Positions 19,230 through 31,398 of a stretch of 64,000 bases of DNA are shown in pieces; the stretch's first letter is position 1, and every line of letters starts with the position of its first letter. Below the pieces are notes generated by a model that was not told the origin of the DNA, did no database searches, and saw only the letters and a list, made by a program, of their open reading frames with translations. A program made the position numbers and the translations under genes. Source of the DNA: Microbacterium marinilacus (GTDB lineage Bacteria; Actinomycetota; Actinomycetes; Actinomycetales; Microbacteriaceae); assembly GCF_019753765.1 (NCBI RefSeq), contig NZ_JAIJZW010000004.1, forward strand, positions 186,001 through 250,000. Reading direction: 5' to 3'.

Positions 19230-20599
19230 CCGAGACCTCGCTCGTCGCGCCCCTCCTCCTGCTGGGCGGGGCGCTTCTGCTCGTCCTCTTCGCCGGCCTG
19301 ATGTCGGCTGTCGACGCGGCGCTGTCCGTGACGTCGCGCGGCGACCTCGTCGACCTCGCCACCGAGGGGCGCAACTCGCGCGCTCTCGCCCGGATCGCGG
19401 CGGACCCCGACCGTCACGGCGGCGTGGTGGTGTTCGTCCGCGTGCTGGCGGAGATGACCGCCGCGGTCCTCGTCACCGCGGCCTTCTCGCTGCTTCTCGA
19501 CAGCGTGTGGTGGGCTATCCTCGTCGCGGCGGTGCTGATGGCGGTCGTCGACTACGTGGCGGTGGCCTCGAGCCCCGCGTCGTATGGCAGACGGTACGCC
19601 GCGACGCTCCTGCCGCTCACGGCGCCGCTCGTGCGGGGCGTCCGCGTCGCGTTCGGGCTCGTGGCGCACGGCCTGGCCAGCGTCGGCAACCGCGTCACGC
19701 CCGGTGCGGGGCGACGCAGCTTCGAGTCGGAGGAGCAGCTGCTCAGCATCGTCGACGAGGCCGCCTCGTACGCCCTCATCGAGAACGACGACCGAGAGCT
19801 CATCCATTCGGTGTTCGACTTCACCGACCAGGTGGTGCGCGCGGTCATGGTGCCGCGCACCGAGATGGTGACGGTCGACGCCGACGCGAGCATGCGGGAG
19901 GCGATGCAGCTCTTCCTCGATCGCGGCATCTCGCGCATGCCCGTCGTGAACGGCGAGGTCGACGACATCGTCGGGGTGCTGTACCTCAAGGACGTCGTGC
20001 AGTTCGGATTCCGCGACACGGTCACCGGCGCGGAACGGGTCGGCTGGCGCGACGCGGGCATCCGCGCGATCGCCCGCCCCGCGGTCTTCGTGCCCGAGCA
20101 GATGCGCGCCGAGACCCTGCTGCAGCAGATGAAGCGCGACGCCGTGCACGTGTGTCTCGTGGTCGACGAGTACGGCGGGATCGCCGGTCTCGTCACGCTC
20201 GAGGATCTGATCGAGGAGCTGGTCGGCGAGATCTCCGACGAGTACGACGCCCCGTCGCGGGAGATCGTCGAGCTCGCCGACGGACGCTACCGCGTCAGTG
20301 CGCGGCTGCCGCTCGACGAGGTCGGCGATCTGTTCGGCATCGAGCTCGAGGACGACGACGTCGACTCGGTGGGCGGTCTGCTCGGCAAGACGCTCGGCCG
20401 GGTGCCGCAGCCGGGCGATGTCGCCGAGGTCTCGGGCGTGCTGTTGACCGGCGGCACCTCTCGCGGGCGCGGGCGCGGCATCGCCACCGTGTTCGTCGAG
20501 CGCGGCGAGGCGCTCAAGGCGGTCGAGGAGGCGTTCGCGGAGTTCCACCCGCGCACCGGCGAGGTCGAGATCAGCAGAAGAGAGAAGCAAGATGACTGA
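19226..20599 (+). CDS. Hemolysin/CorC family membrane protein (CNNM-type)
   Basis: 457 residues. The N-terminal DUF21 domain has three to four membrane segments (about 5-30, 75-95, 95-115, 130-150). A CBS pair follows (about 210-345, RAVMVPRTEMVTVDADASMR and VFVPEQMRAETLLQQMKRDA, EYGGIAGLVTLEDLIEELVG), and then a C-terminal CorC_HlyC domain (about 360-455). Members are candidate magnesium or cobalt efflux proteins; the term hemolysin is historical. ATG overlaps ybeY by 4 nt and its end overlaps era by 8 nt. Confidence 0.94.
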   Translation: MTETSLVAPLLLLGGALLLVLFAGLMSAVDAALSVTSRGDLVDLATEGRNSRALARIAADPDRHGGVVVFVRVLAEMTAAVLVTAAFSLLLDSVWWAILVAAVLMAVVDYVAVASSPASYGRRYAATLLPLTAPLVRGVRVAFGLVAHGLASVGNRVTPGAGRRSFESEEQLLSIVDEAASYALIENDDRELIHSVFDFTDQVVRAVMVPRTEMVTVDADASMREAMQLFLDRGISRMPVVNGEVDDIVGVLYLKDVVQFGFRDTVTGAERVGWRDAGIRAIARPAVFVPEQMRAETLLQQMKRDAVHVCLVVDEYGGIAGLVTLEDLIEELVGEISDEYDAPSREIVELADGRYRVSARLPLDEVGDLFGIELEDDDVDSVGGLLGKTLGRVPQPGDVAEVSGVLLTGGTSRGRGRGIATVFVERGEALKAVEEAFAEFHPRTGEVEISRREKQDD

Positions 20600-21491
20600 G
20601 GCGTCCCGATCCGGCTTCGTCACGTTCGTGGGCCGCCCCAACGTCGGCAAGTCGACCCTGATGAACGCGCTCGTCGGCGAGAAGGTCGCCATCACGAGCG
20701 AGAAGCCGCAGACCACGCGTCGCGCGATCCGCGGCATCCTCAACCGGCCGGCCGGCCAGCTCGTGGTGGTCGACACCCCGGGCATCCACAAGCCCCGCAC
20801 CCTTCTCGGACAGCGTCTGAACGACCTGGTCGAGCAGGTGCTGGGCGACGTCGACGTGATCGCGTTCTGCGCGCCCGCGCCCGAGAAGGTGGGCCCCGGC
20901 GACCGCCGCATCGCGGAGTCGCTCGACGGCTATCCGAGGGCCAAGAAGGTGGCGATCGTGACGAAGACCGACGCCGCCTCCTCCGACCAGGTGATGGAGC
21001 GCCTGATCGAGGTCAACGCGCTGCGCGAGGACTGGGCGGCCGTCATACCGCTGTCGTCTCTGACCGGTGACCAGCTCGAGGTGCTGAGCGACGAGCTGCT
21101 CGGGTTGATGCCCGAGGGGCCGGCGCTCTACGAGGAGGGCGTGGTCACCGATGAGAGCACCGAGGACCGCGTCGCGGAGATCATCCGCGAGGCCGCCCTC
21201 GAGGGCGTGCGCGACGAGCTGCCGCACTCGATCGCCGTGACGGTCGACGAGATCGCCGCTCGCGAGGGGCACGACGACCTGACGGACGTCTTCGCCAGCG
21301 TCGTCGTCGAGCGCGACAGCCAGAAGGCCATCATCATCGGGCACAAGGGGTCGCGGCTGCGCGAGGTCGGCGCCCGCGCCCGGGGGCAGATCGAGCCGCT
21401 CCTCGGCACCAAGGTGTTCCTGAAGCTGCACGTGCGCGTCGCGAAGGAGTGGCAGCGCGACCCCAAGCAGCTCGGACGTCTCGGGTTCTGA
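20592..21491 (+). CDS. era: GTPase Era
   Basis: 299 residues. Era is a GTPase that binds the 3' end of 16S rRNA in 30S assembly. The G motifs are GRPNVGKSTLMNALVG (G1), TTRRAIRG (G2), VDTPGIHKPR (G3) and TKTDAASSD (G4). The C-terminal KH domain has VVERDSQKAIIIGHKGSRLR. It ends the ybeY-corC-era run; a small perfect hairpin lies 19 nt after its stop. Confidence 0.97.
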   Translation: MTEASRSGFVTFVGRPNVGKSTLMNALVGEKVAITSEKPQTTRRAIRGILNRPAGQLVVVDTPGIHKPRTLLGQRLNDLVEQVLGDVDVIAFCAPAPEKVGPGDRRIAESLDGYPRAKKVAIVTKTDAASSDQVMERLIEVNALREDWAAVIPLSSLTGDQLEVLSDELLGLMPEGPALYEEGVVTDESTEDRVAEIIREAALEGVRDELPHSIAVTVDEIAAREGHDDLTDVFASVVVERDSQKAIIIGHKGSRLREVGARARGQIEPLLGTKVFLKLHVRVAKEWQRDPKQLGRLGF

Positions 21492-21509
21492 CACACCCGG
21501 GCGCGAGGC

Positions 21510-21527
21510 GATGCTCGACTGAGCATC
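21510..21527 (+). terminator. Hairpin downstream of era
   Basis: GATGCTC (21510-21516), loop GACT, GAGCATC (21521-21527): a perfect 7-bp stem with a tetraloop, between era and the leuA leader promoter. There is no T-run. Confidence 0.5.
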
Positions 21528-21578
21528 CTGCGCAACCTGGAGGTGCTGAGCCCCGCCGACATCGCGCAATGTGCGTGC

Positions 21579-23468
<1,890 letters not shown>

Positions 23469-23480
23469 TCGCCGTCGCGT

Positions 23481-24398
23481 TCAGCGGGCGGGGCCGTCGT
23501 CGGCCTCGCCCGCTTGCGCGTCCCAGGTGATCGTGTCGATCGCCTCGGTCGCGAGGTCGGCCGCCGCCTGTGCCTGTTCGACGGCCTCCGTCACCTGCTC
23601 GATGACGTCTGCCGCCTGATCGGCGGCCGCCTGCGCCTGCTCCACCGCTTCGGCGGCCTGCGACGCCGCTGCCTGCGCCTGCTCGGCGTCGGCCTGCGCC
23701 TGCGCGAGAACCGCCGGAGAGATCACCGGGATGGCCGACGTCTCGAGCGCGACCCGACGGCGGTAGATGCGGCGCTGCTCGGGGAGGCTGAGGTCGAAGA
23801 CCACGGCGAGCAGTCGGATCACGGTCGTGACCGAGACGCCCAGCACGGCGGCGGGCACGATCTCGAGGCCCAGCTGGTACGAGATGCCGAGCGCGGTGCA
23901 GCCCGCGGCCGCCGCGACCGCGTAGAGCGAGCCGACGTGCATGATGGCGATGGGCAGTCCCATCGCGATGTCGCGGGCGATGCCGCCGCCCACCGCGGCG
24001 ATGGCGCCGACGAAGATCGCCGGGATCAGCGGCAGCCCCAGCGCCAGCGCCTTGCTGGTGCCGAACGCCCCGAACAGGCCGATCAGCACGGCGTCGAGCG
24101 CGACGATCAGCTTGTTGAGGCGCTGGAAGACGCCGGCCAGGAGCATGCCGGTGAGCGACGCGGCGACGGCGGTGAGGATGTACCAGTTCGACTGCAGGGT
24201 GGCAGGCGTCACGCCCAGCAGAACGTCGCGGATGAGGCCGCCGCCCATGCCGACGATGATGCCGATCAGCGCGACGCCGAGCAGGTCGAGCCGCCGCTGG
24301 CCCTGGAAGCCGGAGGCGAACACCGCGCCTTGCACGCCGCCGAGGGCGACGGCTGTCAGGTCCGCCCAGAGGGGCAGCACGAACGCGGGCTCGGTCAC
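23481..24398 (-). CDS. TRIC-type (UPF0126) membrane protein with coiled-coil tail
   Basis: 305 residues. Two UPF0126 repeats (about 1-200) give roughly seven membrane segments, with [13 protein letters not shown] and [13 protein letters not shown], the Gly-rich kinked helices of prokaryotic TRIC cation channels. The usual protein is 200-220 residues long; here about 80 more residues form an Ala/Gln/Glu-rich heptad-like tail ([20 protein letters not shown] and similar), predicted to be an acidic cytoplasmic coiled coil. GTG start at 24398 with GGGGA just upstream. It is convergent with leuA and divergent from recO. Confidence 0.88.
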   Translation of the reverse strand: MTEPAFVLPLWADLTAVALGGVQGAVFASGFQGQRRLDLLGVALIGIIVGMGGGLIRDVLLGVTPATLQSNWYILTAVAASLTGMLLAGVFQRLNKLIVALDAVLIGLFGAFGTSKALALGLPLIPAIFVGAIAAVGGGIARDIAMGLPIAIMHVGSLYAVAAAAGCTALGISYQLGLEIVPAAVLGVSVTTVIRLLAVVFDLSLPEQRRIYRRRVALETSAIPVISPAVLAQAQADAEQAQAAASQAAEAVEQAQAAADQAADVIEQVTEAVEQAQAAADLATEAIDTITWDAQAGEADDGPAR

Positions 24399-24500
24399 GT
24401 CCCCTATCGTGACATCCGGTCCTGCGCATCCCGGGCGAGCCGGAGCGGCGTGCCGGGCGGGACACGGCCGTTTGTCGGTCGACCGCGGCAGAATGGAGGC

Positions 24501-25229
24501 GTGCCCACCTATCGAGACGAAGCGGTCGTGCTGCGCACGCACAAGCTGGGCGAGGCGGACCGCATCGTCACCATGCTGAGCCGTGAGCACGGGAAGGTGC
24601 GCGCGGTCGCGAAGGGCGTGCGACGCACCTCGTCGAAGTTCGGCGCGCGTCTCGAGCCCTTCATGGTGGCGGACGTGCAGCTGTACGAGGGGCGTTCGCT
24701 CGACATCGTCCAGCAGGCCGAGTCGCTGGGCTCCTACGGCGCCGAGATCGCCGCCGACTACGAGCGCTACACGGCGGCCAGCGCCATGGTGGAGTCGGCC
24801 GATCGCCTGACGCACGACGAGCCGGCGCCGAACCAGTACTTCCTCCTCGTCGGCGCGCTGCGCTCCCTCTCGCGCGGCGAGCACTCGCCCCGCCCCACCC
24901 TCGACTCCTATCTGCTGCGCTCCCTGTCGCTGGCGGGATGGGCGCCGGCGCTCGAGGACTGCGCGCGGTGCGGTCGTCCGGGGCCGCACGACATGTTCCT
25001 CGCCCAGCTGGGCGGCACAGTGTGCGCCGCGTGCGCCCCGCCGGGGACACCGCGCGTGAGCGCGACGGTGCTCGGGCTGCTGCGCGCGCTGCTCGCGGGG
25101 GACTGGGAGGCCGTCGACGCGGCCGTGGAGCGCGACGCCACCCAGGCGTCCGGCCTGGTGTCGGCGTACGTACAGTTCACGATGGAGCGCGGCCTTCGCG
25201 CGCTCTCGCAGACGCGAGGATCCCGATGA
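24501..25229 (+). CDS. recO: DNA repair protein RecO
   Basis: 242 residues. RecO loads RecA with RecR in recombinational repair. The N-terminal OB fold starts [20 protein letters not shown] and continues [15 protein letters not shown]. The C-terminal part has a zinc module [19 protein letters not shown]...CAAC. The start is GTG 24501 after ATGGAGGC. Its stop overlaps the uppS start (ATGA), the common recO-uppS operon of actinobacteria. Confidence 0.96.
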   Translation: MPTYRDEAVVLRTHKLGEADRIVTMLSREHGKVRAVAKGVRRTSSKFGARLEPFMVADVQLYEGRSLDIVQQAESLGSYGAEIAADYERYTAASAMVESADRLTHDEPAPNQYFLLVGALRSLSRGEHSPRPTLDSYLLRSLSLAGWAPALEDCARCGRPGPHDMFLAQLGGTVCAACAPPGTPRVSATVLGLLRALLAGDWEAVDAAVERDATQASGLVSAYVQFTMERGLRALSQTRGSR

Positions 25230-26041
25230 CGCCCAAGCCCTACACGCATCGCGACGCGGTGCCGTATCGCCCGATCGACTGGACCGGCCTGCAGGCGCCC
25301 GACTACGGTCGCGATGCCCCGGGCCACGTGGCCATCGTGATGGACGGGAACGGGCGCTGGGCGAACCGTCGCGGGCTGTCGCGCATCGAGGGGCACAAGG
25401 CGGGCGAGGAGGTGCTGCTGGACGTCGTCGCGGGGGCCATCCAGGCCGGTGTGAAGCACCTGTCGGTCTACGCGTTCTCGACGGAGAACTGGCGCCGTTC
25501 GCCCGACGAGGTGCGCTTCCTCATGGGCTACAACCGCGATGTCCTGCACCGGCGACGCGACCAGCTGAACGAGTGGGGCGTGCGGATCCGCTGGGCGGGA
25601 CGGACGCCGCGGCTGTGGGGGTCGGTGATCAAGGAGCTGCGCTTCGCCGAGCAGCTGACGGCAGGCAACGATGTGCTGACGCTGACGATGTGCATCAACT
25701 ACGGGGGCCGCAACGAGGTCGTCGACGCGGCGCGGGCGCTGGCGGAGGAGGTCGCGGCGGGGCGGCTGAAGCCGTCGGGGGTGACGGAGAAGGCGCTGCG
25801 CCGTCACTTCTACGTGCCCGACATGCCGGACGTCGACCTGTTCGTGCGATCCAGCGGCGAGCAACGCACGTCGAACTTCCTCCTCTGGCAGGCCGCCTAC
25901 GCCGAGATGGTGTTCCTCGACACGCTCTGGCCCGACTTCAGTCGTGCGGATCTGTGGCACGCCATCGATCTGTACCTGGGCCGCGAACGCCGCTTCGGCG
26001 GCGCGGTCGACACTCCGCAGGAGGGCGCCGGCCCCGCCTAG
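25226..26041 (+). CDS. uppS: Isoprenyl transferase (undecaprenyl/decaprenyl diphosphate synthase)
   Basis: 271 residues. A cis-prenyltransferase that makes the lipid carrier for cell-wall synthesis. Signatures: [20 protein letters not shown] (catalytic Asp and phosphate-binding region), [14 protein letters not shown], and the C-terminal [20 protein letters not shown] with [12 protein letters not shown]. Actinobacteria often have two such enzymes with different chain lengths; the product cannot be told here. The ATG overlaps recO by four bases. Confidence 0.95.
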   Translation: MTPKPYTHRDAVPYRPIDWTGLQAPDYGRDAPGHVAIVMDGNGRWANRRGLSRIEGHKAGEEVLLDVVAGAIQAGVKHLSVYAFSTENWRRSPDEVRFLMGYNRDVLHRRRDQLNEWGVRIRWAGRTPRLWGSVIKELRFAEQLTAGNDVLTLTMCINYGGRNEVVDAARALAEEVAAGRLKPSGVTEKALRRHFYVPDMPDVDLFVRSSGEQRTSNFLLWQAAYAEMVFLDTLWPDFSRADLWHAIDLYLGRERRFGGAVDTPQEGAGPA

Positions 26042-26091
26042 ACGCATGAACGGCGGGGAATACCTCGCGGGTCCGCCGAGTTGCACCCCGT

Positions 26092-26781
26092 GTGAGCGAT
26101 GTGACGAACAGCCCTGCCCCGATCCGGATCGATGTCTGGAGCGACATCGCTTGCCCGTGGTGCTACATCGGCAAGCGCAACCTCGAGAACGGCCTCGCCG
26201 CCGTGGCCGCCGACGAGGACGCGCCTCAAGTGGAGATCACGTACCACTCGTTCGAGCTCTCGCCCGACACGCCGATCGACTTCGACGGGTCGAGCGCCGA
26301 CTTCCTGGCTCAGCACAAGGGGATCTCACCCGATCAGGCTCAGGAGATGAACGATCGCGTCGCGCAGATCGCCGAGCAGCAGGCAGGGCTGCACTACCGG
26401 TTCGATCTGCAGCAGCACACGAACACCGTGAAGGCGCACGAGCTGACGCACTTCGCCAAGGAGCACGGCAAGCAGGTCGAGATGACCGAGCGGCTCATGT
26501 CCGCCTACTTCGTGGAGGGACGCCACGTGGGCCGCATCGACGACCTCGTGGAGCTCGCCGAGGAGGTCGGGCTGGATGCGAGCGCCGCCCGAGACGTGCT
26601 CGACAACGACCACTACCTGCCGGACGTGCGGCAGGACCAGGCGCAGGCTCGCGCCTTCGGCATCAGCGGGGTGCCCTTCTTCGTCATCGACGGCAAGTAC
26701 GGTGTGAGCGGCGCGCAGCCGCCCGAGGCGTTCACGCAGGTCGCCCGCCAGGTCTGGGCCGAGCACCGCGCCGACTCCTGA
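26092..26781 (+). CDS. DsbA family oxidoreductase (FrnE-like)
   Basis: 229 residues. The thioredoxin-like active site is WSDIACPWCYIGKRNL, CPWC near residue 21. A helical insertion follows, and the cis-Pro loop is ARAFGISGVPFFVIDGKYGV near 185. There is no signal peptide, so it is cytoplasmic, like FrnE and 2-hydroxychromene-carboxylate isomerase-like proteins. The GTG start at 26092 has little RBS; a second GTG at 26101 is possible. It stands alone between uppS and dus. Confidence 0.92.
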   Translation: MSDVTNSPAPIRIDVWSDIACPWCYIGKRNLENGLAAVAADEDAPQVEITYHSFELSPDTPIDFDGSSADFLAQHKGISPDQAQEMNDRVAQIAEQQAGLHYRFDLQQHTNTVKAHELTHFAKEHGKQVEMTERLMSAYFVEGRHVGRIDDLVELAEEVGLDASAARDVLDNDHYLPDVRQDQAQARAFGISGVPFFVIDGKYGVSGAQPPEAFTQVARQVWAEHRADS

Positions 26782-26883
26782 CGCGTGGCCGCTGATGCGC
26801 GGGCGTCCGCGCCGTCGGCGGGCCGCAAGCGCACGCCTCCACACCGCTCGGCTGCACAGCCCGGAGTCTGGGAGAATGGTTCC

Positions 26884-28062
26884 GTGACCCCCGTCCTCGC
26901 TCCTCCCGCCCGTCACGCGACGGAACCGGGGCGCTCGCTGCGCATCGGCTCGATCGACCTCGACGTGCCGGTCGTGCTCGCCCCGATGGCGGGGATCACG
27001 AACACGGCCTTCCGCCGGCTGTGCCGGGAGTACGGCGCCGGACTGTACGTGAGCGAGATGATCACGACCCGCGCGCTCGTCGAGCGCAACGAGGCCACGA
27101 TGCGTCTGATCCGGCACCACGAGTCGGAGACGCCCCGGTCGATCCAGCTCTACGGCGTCGATCCGGTCGTCACCGCCGAGGCGGCGCGCATCATCGCCGA
27201 GGAGGACCGGGCCGACCACATCGATCTGAACTTCGGCTGTCCCGTGCCGAAGGTCACCCGCAAGGGCGGCGGCTCGGCGTTGCCGTGGAAGCTCGGCCTG
27301 TTCCGCGAGATCGTCGAGGGGGCGGTCAAGGCGGCGGGGCCCGTGCCGGTCACGGTGAAGATGCGCAAGGGCATCGACGCCGACCATCTGACGTACCTGG
27401 ACGCGGGGCGGATCGCCGAGGACGCAGGGGCGGCCGCCGTCGCGCTCCACGCCCGCACCGCTGCGGAGTTCTACTCCGGAACGGCCGACTGGTCGGCGAT
27501 CGCCAAGCTCAAGCAGACCGTGACGGGCATCCCCGTGCTCGGCAACGGCGACATCTGGAGCGCCGCCGACGCCGTGCGGATGATGGAGGAGACGGGCTGC
27601 GACGGCGTCGTGGTCGGACGCGGATGCCTGGGGCGCCCATGGCTCTTCGGCGAGCTGGCCTCGGCCTTCGGAGCGGAGGCGCCGCAGGTCGACGCGAACC
27701 TCGGCTTCGTCGCGCAGGCCTTCCGCCGCCACGCGGAGCTGCTGGCCGAGTTCTTCGAGGACGAGGACCGCGGCTGCCGCGACATCCGCAAGCACGTCGC
27801 CTGGTACTTCAAGGGATATCCGGTCGGAGGCGACCTGCGCGCGAGCCTCGCCACCGCCTCGAGCCTCGCGGAGATCGACGACCTGCTCGATCAGCTCGAC
27901 CACGGCGCCCCCTATCCGGGTGAGGCGGCAGAGGGGCAGCGCGGGCGAGCGGGTTCCCCCAAGCGGCCGGTGCTGCCGCAGGGCTGGCTCGACTCGCGCG
28001 ACATCGGTGAGGACGCGAGCGGCGTCCTGCAGGGAGCGGAGCTGGACACCAGTGGCGGCTGA
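26884..28062 (+). CDS. dusB: tRNA-dihydrouridine synthase (DusB type)
   Basis: 392 residues. An FMN enzyme that reduces uridines in tRNA. Signatures: VPVVLAPMAGITNTAFRRLC, NFGCPVPKVTRKGGGSAL (catalytic Cys), TVKMRKGIDADHLTY, GNGDIW and VVGRGCLGRPWLFGEL. Residues after about 340 are a charged C-terminal extension. I chose the GTG at 26884, about 8 nt after GGGAGAATG. The gene overlaps the next by 11 nt, forming the dus-dgt-dnaG operon. Confidence 0.95.
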   Translation: MTPVLAPPARHATEPGRSLRIGSIDLDVPVVLAPMAGITNTAFRRLCREYGAGLYVSEMITTRALVERNEATMRLIRHHESETPRSIQLYGVDPVVTAEAARIIAEEDRADHIDLNFGCPVPKVTRKGGGSALPWKLGLFREIVEGAVKAAGPVPVTVKMRKGIDADHLTYLDAGRIAEDAGAAAVALHARTAAEFYSGTADWSAIAKLKQTVTGIPVLGNGDIWSAADAVRMMEETGCDGVVVGRGCLGRPWLFGELASAFGAEAPQVDANLGFVAQAFRRHAELLAEFFEDEDRGCRDIRKHVAWYFKGYPVGGDLRASLATASSLAEIDDLLDQLDHGAPYPGEAAEGQRGRAGSPKRPVLPQGWLDSRDIGEDASGVLQGAELDTSGG

Positions 28063-29434
28063 GGCGGTCCGTCCGGCGGGCTACGGCGAGCTGGACGGAG
28101 AGCGTTTCGTCGCCGAACGGCACCGCTCGGAGCGCGACGACTTCGCCCGGGACCGTGCCCGGGTGCTGCACTCGGCGGGTCTGCGGCGGCTGGCGGCCAA
28201 GACCCAGGTGCTGAGCCCGGCGAGCACGGCCGACTTCGCCCGCAACCGGCTCACGCATTCGCTCGAGGTCGCCCAGGTCGGGCGCGAGCTCGCGATCGCC
28301 CTCGGGCTGTCCGCCGACGTCGTGGACACGGCGTGCCTGAGCCACGACCTGGGGCATCCGCCGTTCGGTCACAACGGCGAGCGAGCGCTGAACGAGTGGG
28401 CCGAGCACATCGGCGGGTTCGAGGGCAACGCGCAGTCGCTGCGCATCCTGACACGGCTCGAGGCGAAGGTGCTCGACGAGCGCGACCACTCGGTCGGGCT
28501 CAACCTGACCCGGGCGAGCCTCGACGCGACGTGCAAGTACCCTTGGACGGTCGACAACCCGCTGCCCGATCCGGGTGGGCGGCTCAAGTTCGGCGTGTAC
28601 CCCGAGGACGAGGCCGTCTTCCACTGGATGCGCCAGGACGCCCCCGGGCGCCTGCGATGCATCGAGGCGGAGGTCATGGACCTCTCGGACGACATCGCGT
28701 ACTCCGTGCACGACTTCGAGGATGCGGTGGTCAACGGCTACGTCGACCTGGCGCGCCTGTCCGACCCCGTGGAGCACCACCCGCTGATCGGGAAGATCCA
28801 GCAGTGGGTCGGCTACGACTACTCGCGCGAGGAGCTCGCCGACGGTCTGTACCGCCTCACACGGCAGCCGATGTGGCTGAAGTCGTTCGATCGATCGCGT
28901 CGCGATCTGGCGCGGCTGAAGAACCTCACGAGCGACCTGATCGGCCGGTTCGCGCGCGCGGCCGTGTCGGCGACGCGCGAGGCGTACGCCGGCCCGTCCC
29001 TGGCGCGATACAACGCCCACGTGGTCGTGCCCCGCGTCATCGAGGTCGAGATCGCGGTGCTGAAGGGCGTCATGGGATCGGCCATCGTCACCATCGACGC
29101 ACGCAAGGGCGTGTACAAGGAGCAGCGACGCGTGCTCAAGCGCCTGGCCGACGCGCTCTGGTCGACGGACACGCTGTGGTCGGCCGGCCCGGACGTGCTC
29201 GAGCCGGCGTTCGCCGCCGACTTCCGCGCCTCCACGACCGACGCGGAGAGGGCGCGGGTCGTGGTGGACCAGGTCGCGAGCCTGACGGATCAGACCGCGG
29301 TCGACTGGCACAACCGCCTGGTCGGCGAGATCGATCCGGCCGAGGTGGGCATCTGGACGCCGCGGCACGCCCACCCGGGCGCTCGCGCCCGGGCCGGTGC
29401 CGGATCGCGCGCGGTGGACGCCGGGGTGTCCTGA
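28052..29434 (+). CDS. dgt: Deoxyguanosinetriphosphate triphosphohydrolase-like protein
   Basis: 460 residues. An HD-domain dNTP triphosphohydrolase. The metal residues are in [20 protein letters not shown] (first His), [20 protein letters not shown] (HD pair), and [17 protein letters not shown] (last Asp). Such enzymes adjust dNTP pools; the dGTP-specific name is by family. GTG start within the end of dus. Its stop shares one base with the dnaG start, matching a conserved actinobacterial linkage with primase. Confidence 0.95.
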   Translation: MAAEAVRPAGYGELDGERFVAERHRSERDDFARDRARVLHSAGLRRLAAKTQVLSPASTADFARNRLTHSLEVAQVGRELAIALGLSADVVDTACLSHDLGHPPFGHNGERALNEWAEHIGGFEGNAQSLRILTRLEAKVLDERDHSVGLNLTRASLDATCKYPWTVDNPLPDPGGRLKFGVYPEDEAVFHWMRQDAPGRLRCIEAEVMDLSDDIAYSVHDFEDAVVNGYVDLARLSDPVEHHPLIGKIQQWVGYDYSREELADGLYRLTRQPMWLKSFDRSRRDLARLKNLTSDLIGRFARAAVSATREAYAGPSLARYNAHVVVPRVIEVEIAVLKGVMGSAIVTIDARKGVYKEQRRVLKRLADALWSTDTLWSAGPDVLEPAFAADFRASTTDAERARVVVDQVASLTDQTAVDWHNRLVGEIDPAEVGIWTPRHAHPGARARAGAGSRAVDAGVS

Positions 29435-31332
29435 TGCCGCGCATCCGGCAGGCCGATGTCGAGGAGGTCAAGGCCCGCACGAACATCGCCGACGTGATCG
29501 GCGAGCGCGTCGCGCTGCGGTCCGCCGGCGTCGGGTCGTTGAAGGGCCTCTGCCCGTTCCACGACGAGAAGAGCCCGAGCTTCCACGTGCGGCCCCAGGT
29601 GGGGTACTACCACTGCTTCGGCTGCGGCGAGTCGGGCGACGTGTACACGTTCCTGCGCGAGATGGACCACGTGACGTTCACCGAGGCCGTGGAGCGGCTC
29701 GCGGGACGCATCGGCTACGCGTTGCACTACGAGGACGGCGGCCCGGCGCCCGAGACCAGCGGGCGCTCGCGCCTGTTCGCGGCGAACACGGCCGCGGCCG
29801 AGTTCTTCCGCGGCCAGCTCATGTCGGCCGAGGCCGAGACCGGGCGGCGGTTCCTCGGCGAGCGCGGCTTCGACGCCGGCGCCGCGGCGCACTTCGGGGT
29901 CGGCTACGCGCCGCAGGGCTGGGACAACCTGCTGAAGGCGCTCACCGCCCAGGGCTTCTCCCGAGAGGAGCTCACGACGGCGGGGCTGGTGTCGACGAAT
30001 CAGCGCGGTGGCGTGTACGACCGCTTCCGCGGTCGGCTGGTCTGGCCGATCCGCGACGTCACCGGCCAGACTGTCGGGTTCGGCGCGCGCCGCCTCTACG
30101 ACGACGATCAGGGGCCCAAGTACCTGAACACCCCGGAGACGCCGATCTACAAGAAGGCCCAGGTGCTGTACGGCCTGGATCTCGCCAAGCGCGACATCTC
30201 CCGTGGCGACCCGAAGCGCGTGGTCGTGGTGGAGGGATACACGGACGTGATGGCGTGCCACCTGGCAGGGGTGACGACGGCGATCGCGACGTGCGGCACC
30301 GCCTTCGGCTCGGAGCATGTCACGGTGCTGCGCCGCATCATGGGCGACGACTCGGCGTCGGGCGAGGTCGTGTTCACGTTCGACGGCGATGAGGCGGGGC
30401 AGAAGGCCGCGATCCGCGCGTTCGCGGAGGACGGTCGGTTCAACGCGCAGACGTACGTCGCCGTGGCGCCGGATGGGCTCGACCCCTGCGATCTTCGACT
30501 GCAGCGCGGTGATGCCGCCGTGCGGGGGCTGCTCGACCACAAGCAGCCGATGTTCGAGTTCGTGATCGACCGTCGCATCGGCGGGTTCGACCTCGCCAGC
30601 GTCGAGGGCCGCATCGGTGCCCTCCGCTCCGCGGCGCCCGTCGTGGCGGCGATCCGTGACCGGATGGTGCGGGCCGGGTACGAGCGCGTGCTCGCCCGCA
30701 AGCTCGGCATGGAGCCGCGGGACGTGCGCGGTGAGGTCGAGCAGGCCGCACGCCGCGCCTCGTCGTCCTCCTCGCAGGGCGGCGGCTCGCGCTCGTCGGC
30801 GACGGCCGGGCCGCGTCCGATGCCCGGCTCGGAGCAGCCGACGTCCGACGCGCCCCTTCAGCGGGTCACGCTCGCTTCGCTGCCGCGGACGACCGATGTA
30901 GCGATGGAGCGGGACGCCCTCACCGGCGTGCTGCTCTACGGCCACCGAATCGAGCCCGGTCTGCTGGCGCGGGCGATCGCCATCCCGTTCCGCACGCAGG
31001 CGCTGGAGGCCGTGCGCGCGAGCGTCGCGGCTGCCGCCGACCGGACGCGACCGGGATGGGCCATGGCGGCGATCGAGGCGGTGCGCGAGCCCTATCGGCA
31101 GCTCGCCGGAGAGCTGCTCGCGCGCGACTTCCCCGCGCGAGACGACGAGCACGCCGTCGCATCGGTGAACGACATCTGTCGACGCCTGGTGCTGCGTTCG
31201 CTCGATCAGTCGAAGACCGAGCTGCTCAGCGCCGTGCAGAGGACCGCGCCGTCATCCGAGGAGGGGCGTGCGCTGCGGGTGCGGTTGCGCGACATCGACA
31301 TCGAACGGCGCGCGCTGATCGACGTGGAGTGA
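29434..31332 (+). CDS. dnaG: DNA primase
   Basis: 632 residues. Makes RNA primers for replication. The N-terminal zinc domain is [20 protein letters not shown]...CFGCGESGD. The TOPRIM core has [18 protein letters not shown] and [12 protein letters not shown] (DxD-type acidic residues). A Ser-rich linker (about 445-475) precedes the DnaB-binding C-terminal helical domain. ATG at 29434 overlaps dgt by one base. Confidence 0.97.
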   Translation: MPRIRQADVEEVKARTNIADVIGERVALRSAGVGSLKGLCPFHDEKSPSFHVRPQVGYYHCFGCGESGDVYTFLREMDHVTFTEAVERLAGRIGYALHYEDGGPAPETSGRSRLFAANTAAAEFFRGQLMSAEAETGRRFLGERGFDAGAAAHFGVGYAPQGWDNLLKALTAQGFSREELTTAGLVSTNQRGGVYDRFRGRLVWPIRDVTGQTVGFGARRLYDDDQGPKYLNTPETPIYKKAQVLYGLDLAKRDISRGDPKRVVVVEGYTDVMACHLAGVTTAIATCGTAFGSEHVTVLRRIMGDDSASGEVVFTFDGDEAGQKAAIRAFAEDGRFNAQTYVAVAPDGLDPCDLRLQRGDAAVRGLLDHKQPMFEFVIDRRIGGFDLASVEGRIGALRSAAPVVAAIRDRMVRAGYERVLARKLGMEPRDVRGEVEQAARRASSSSSQGGGSRSSATAGPRPMPGSEQPTSDAPLQRVTLASLPRTTDVAMERDALTGVLLYGHRIEPGLLARAIAIPFRTQALEAVRASVAAAADRTRPGWAMAAIEAVREPYRQLAGELLARDFPARDDEHAVASVNDICRRLVLRSLDQSKTELLSAVQRTAPSSEEGRALRVRLRDIDIERRALIDVE

Positions 31333-31398
31333 TCGCGTGCCCGGTGCGACCCGCCCGGCGGGACGCGCTGTCGGCACGTGTGCTCCGCGGGAGGCAGG

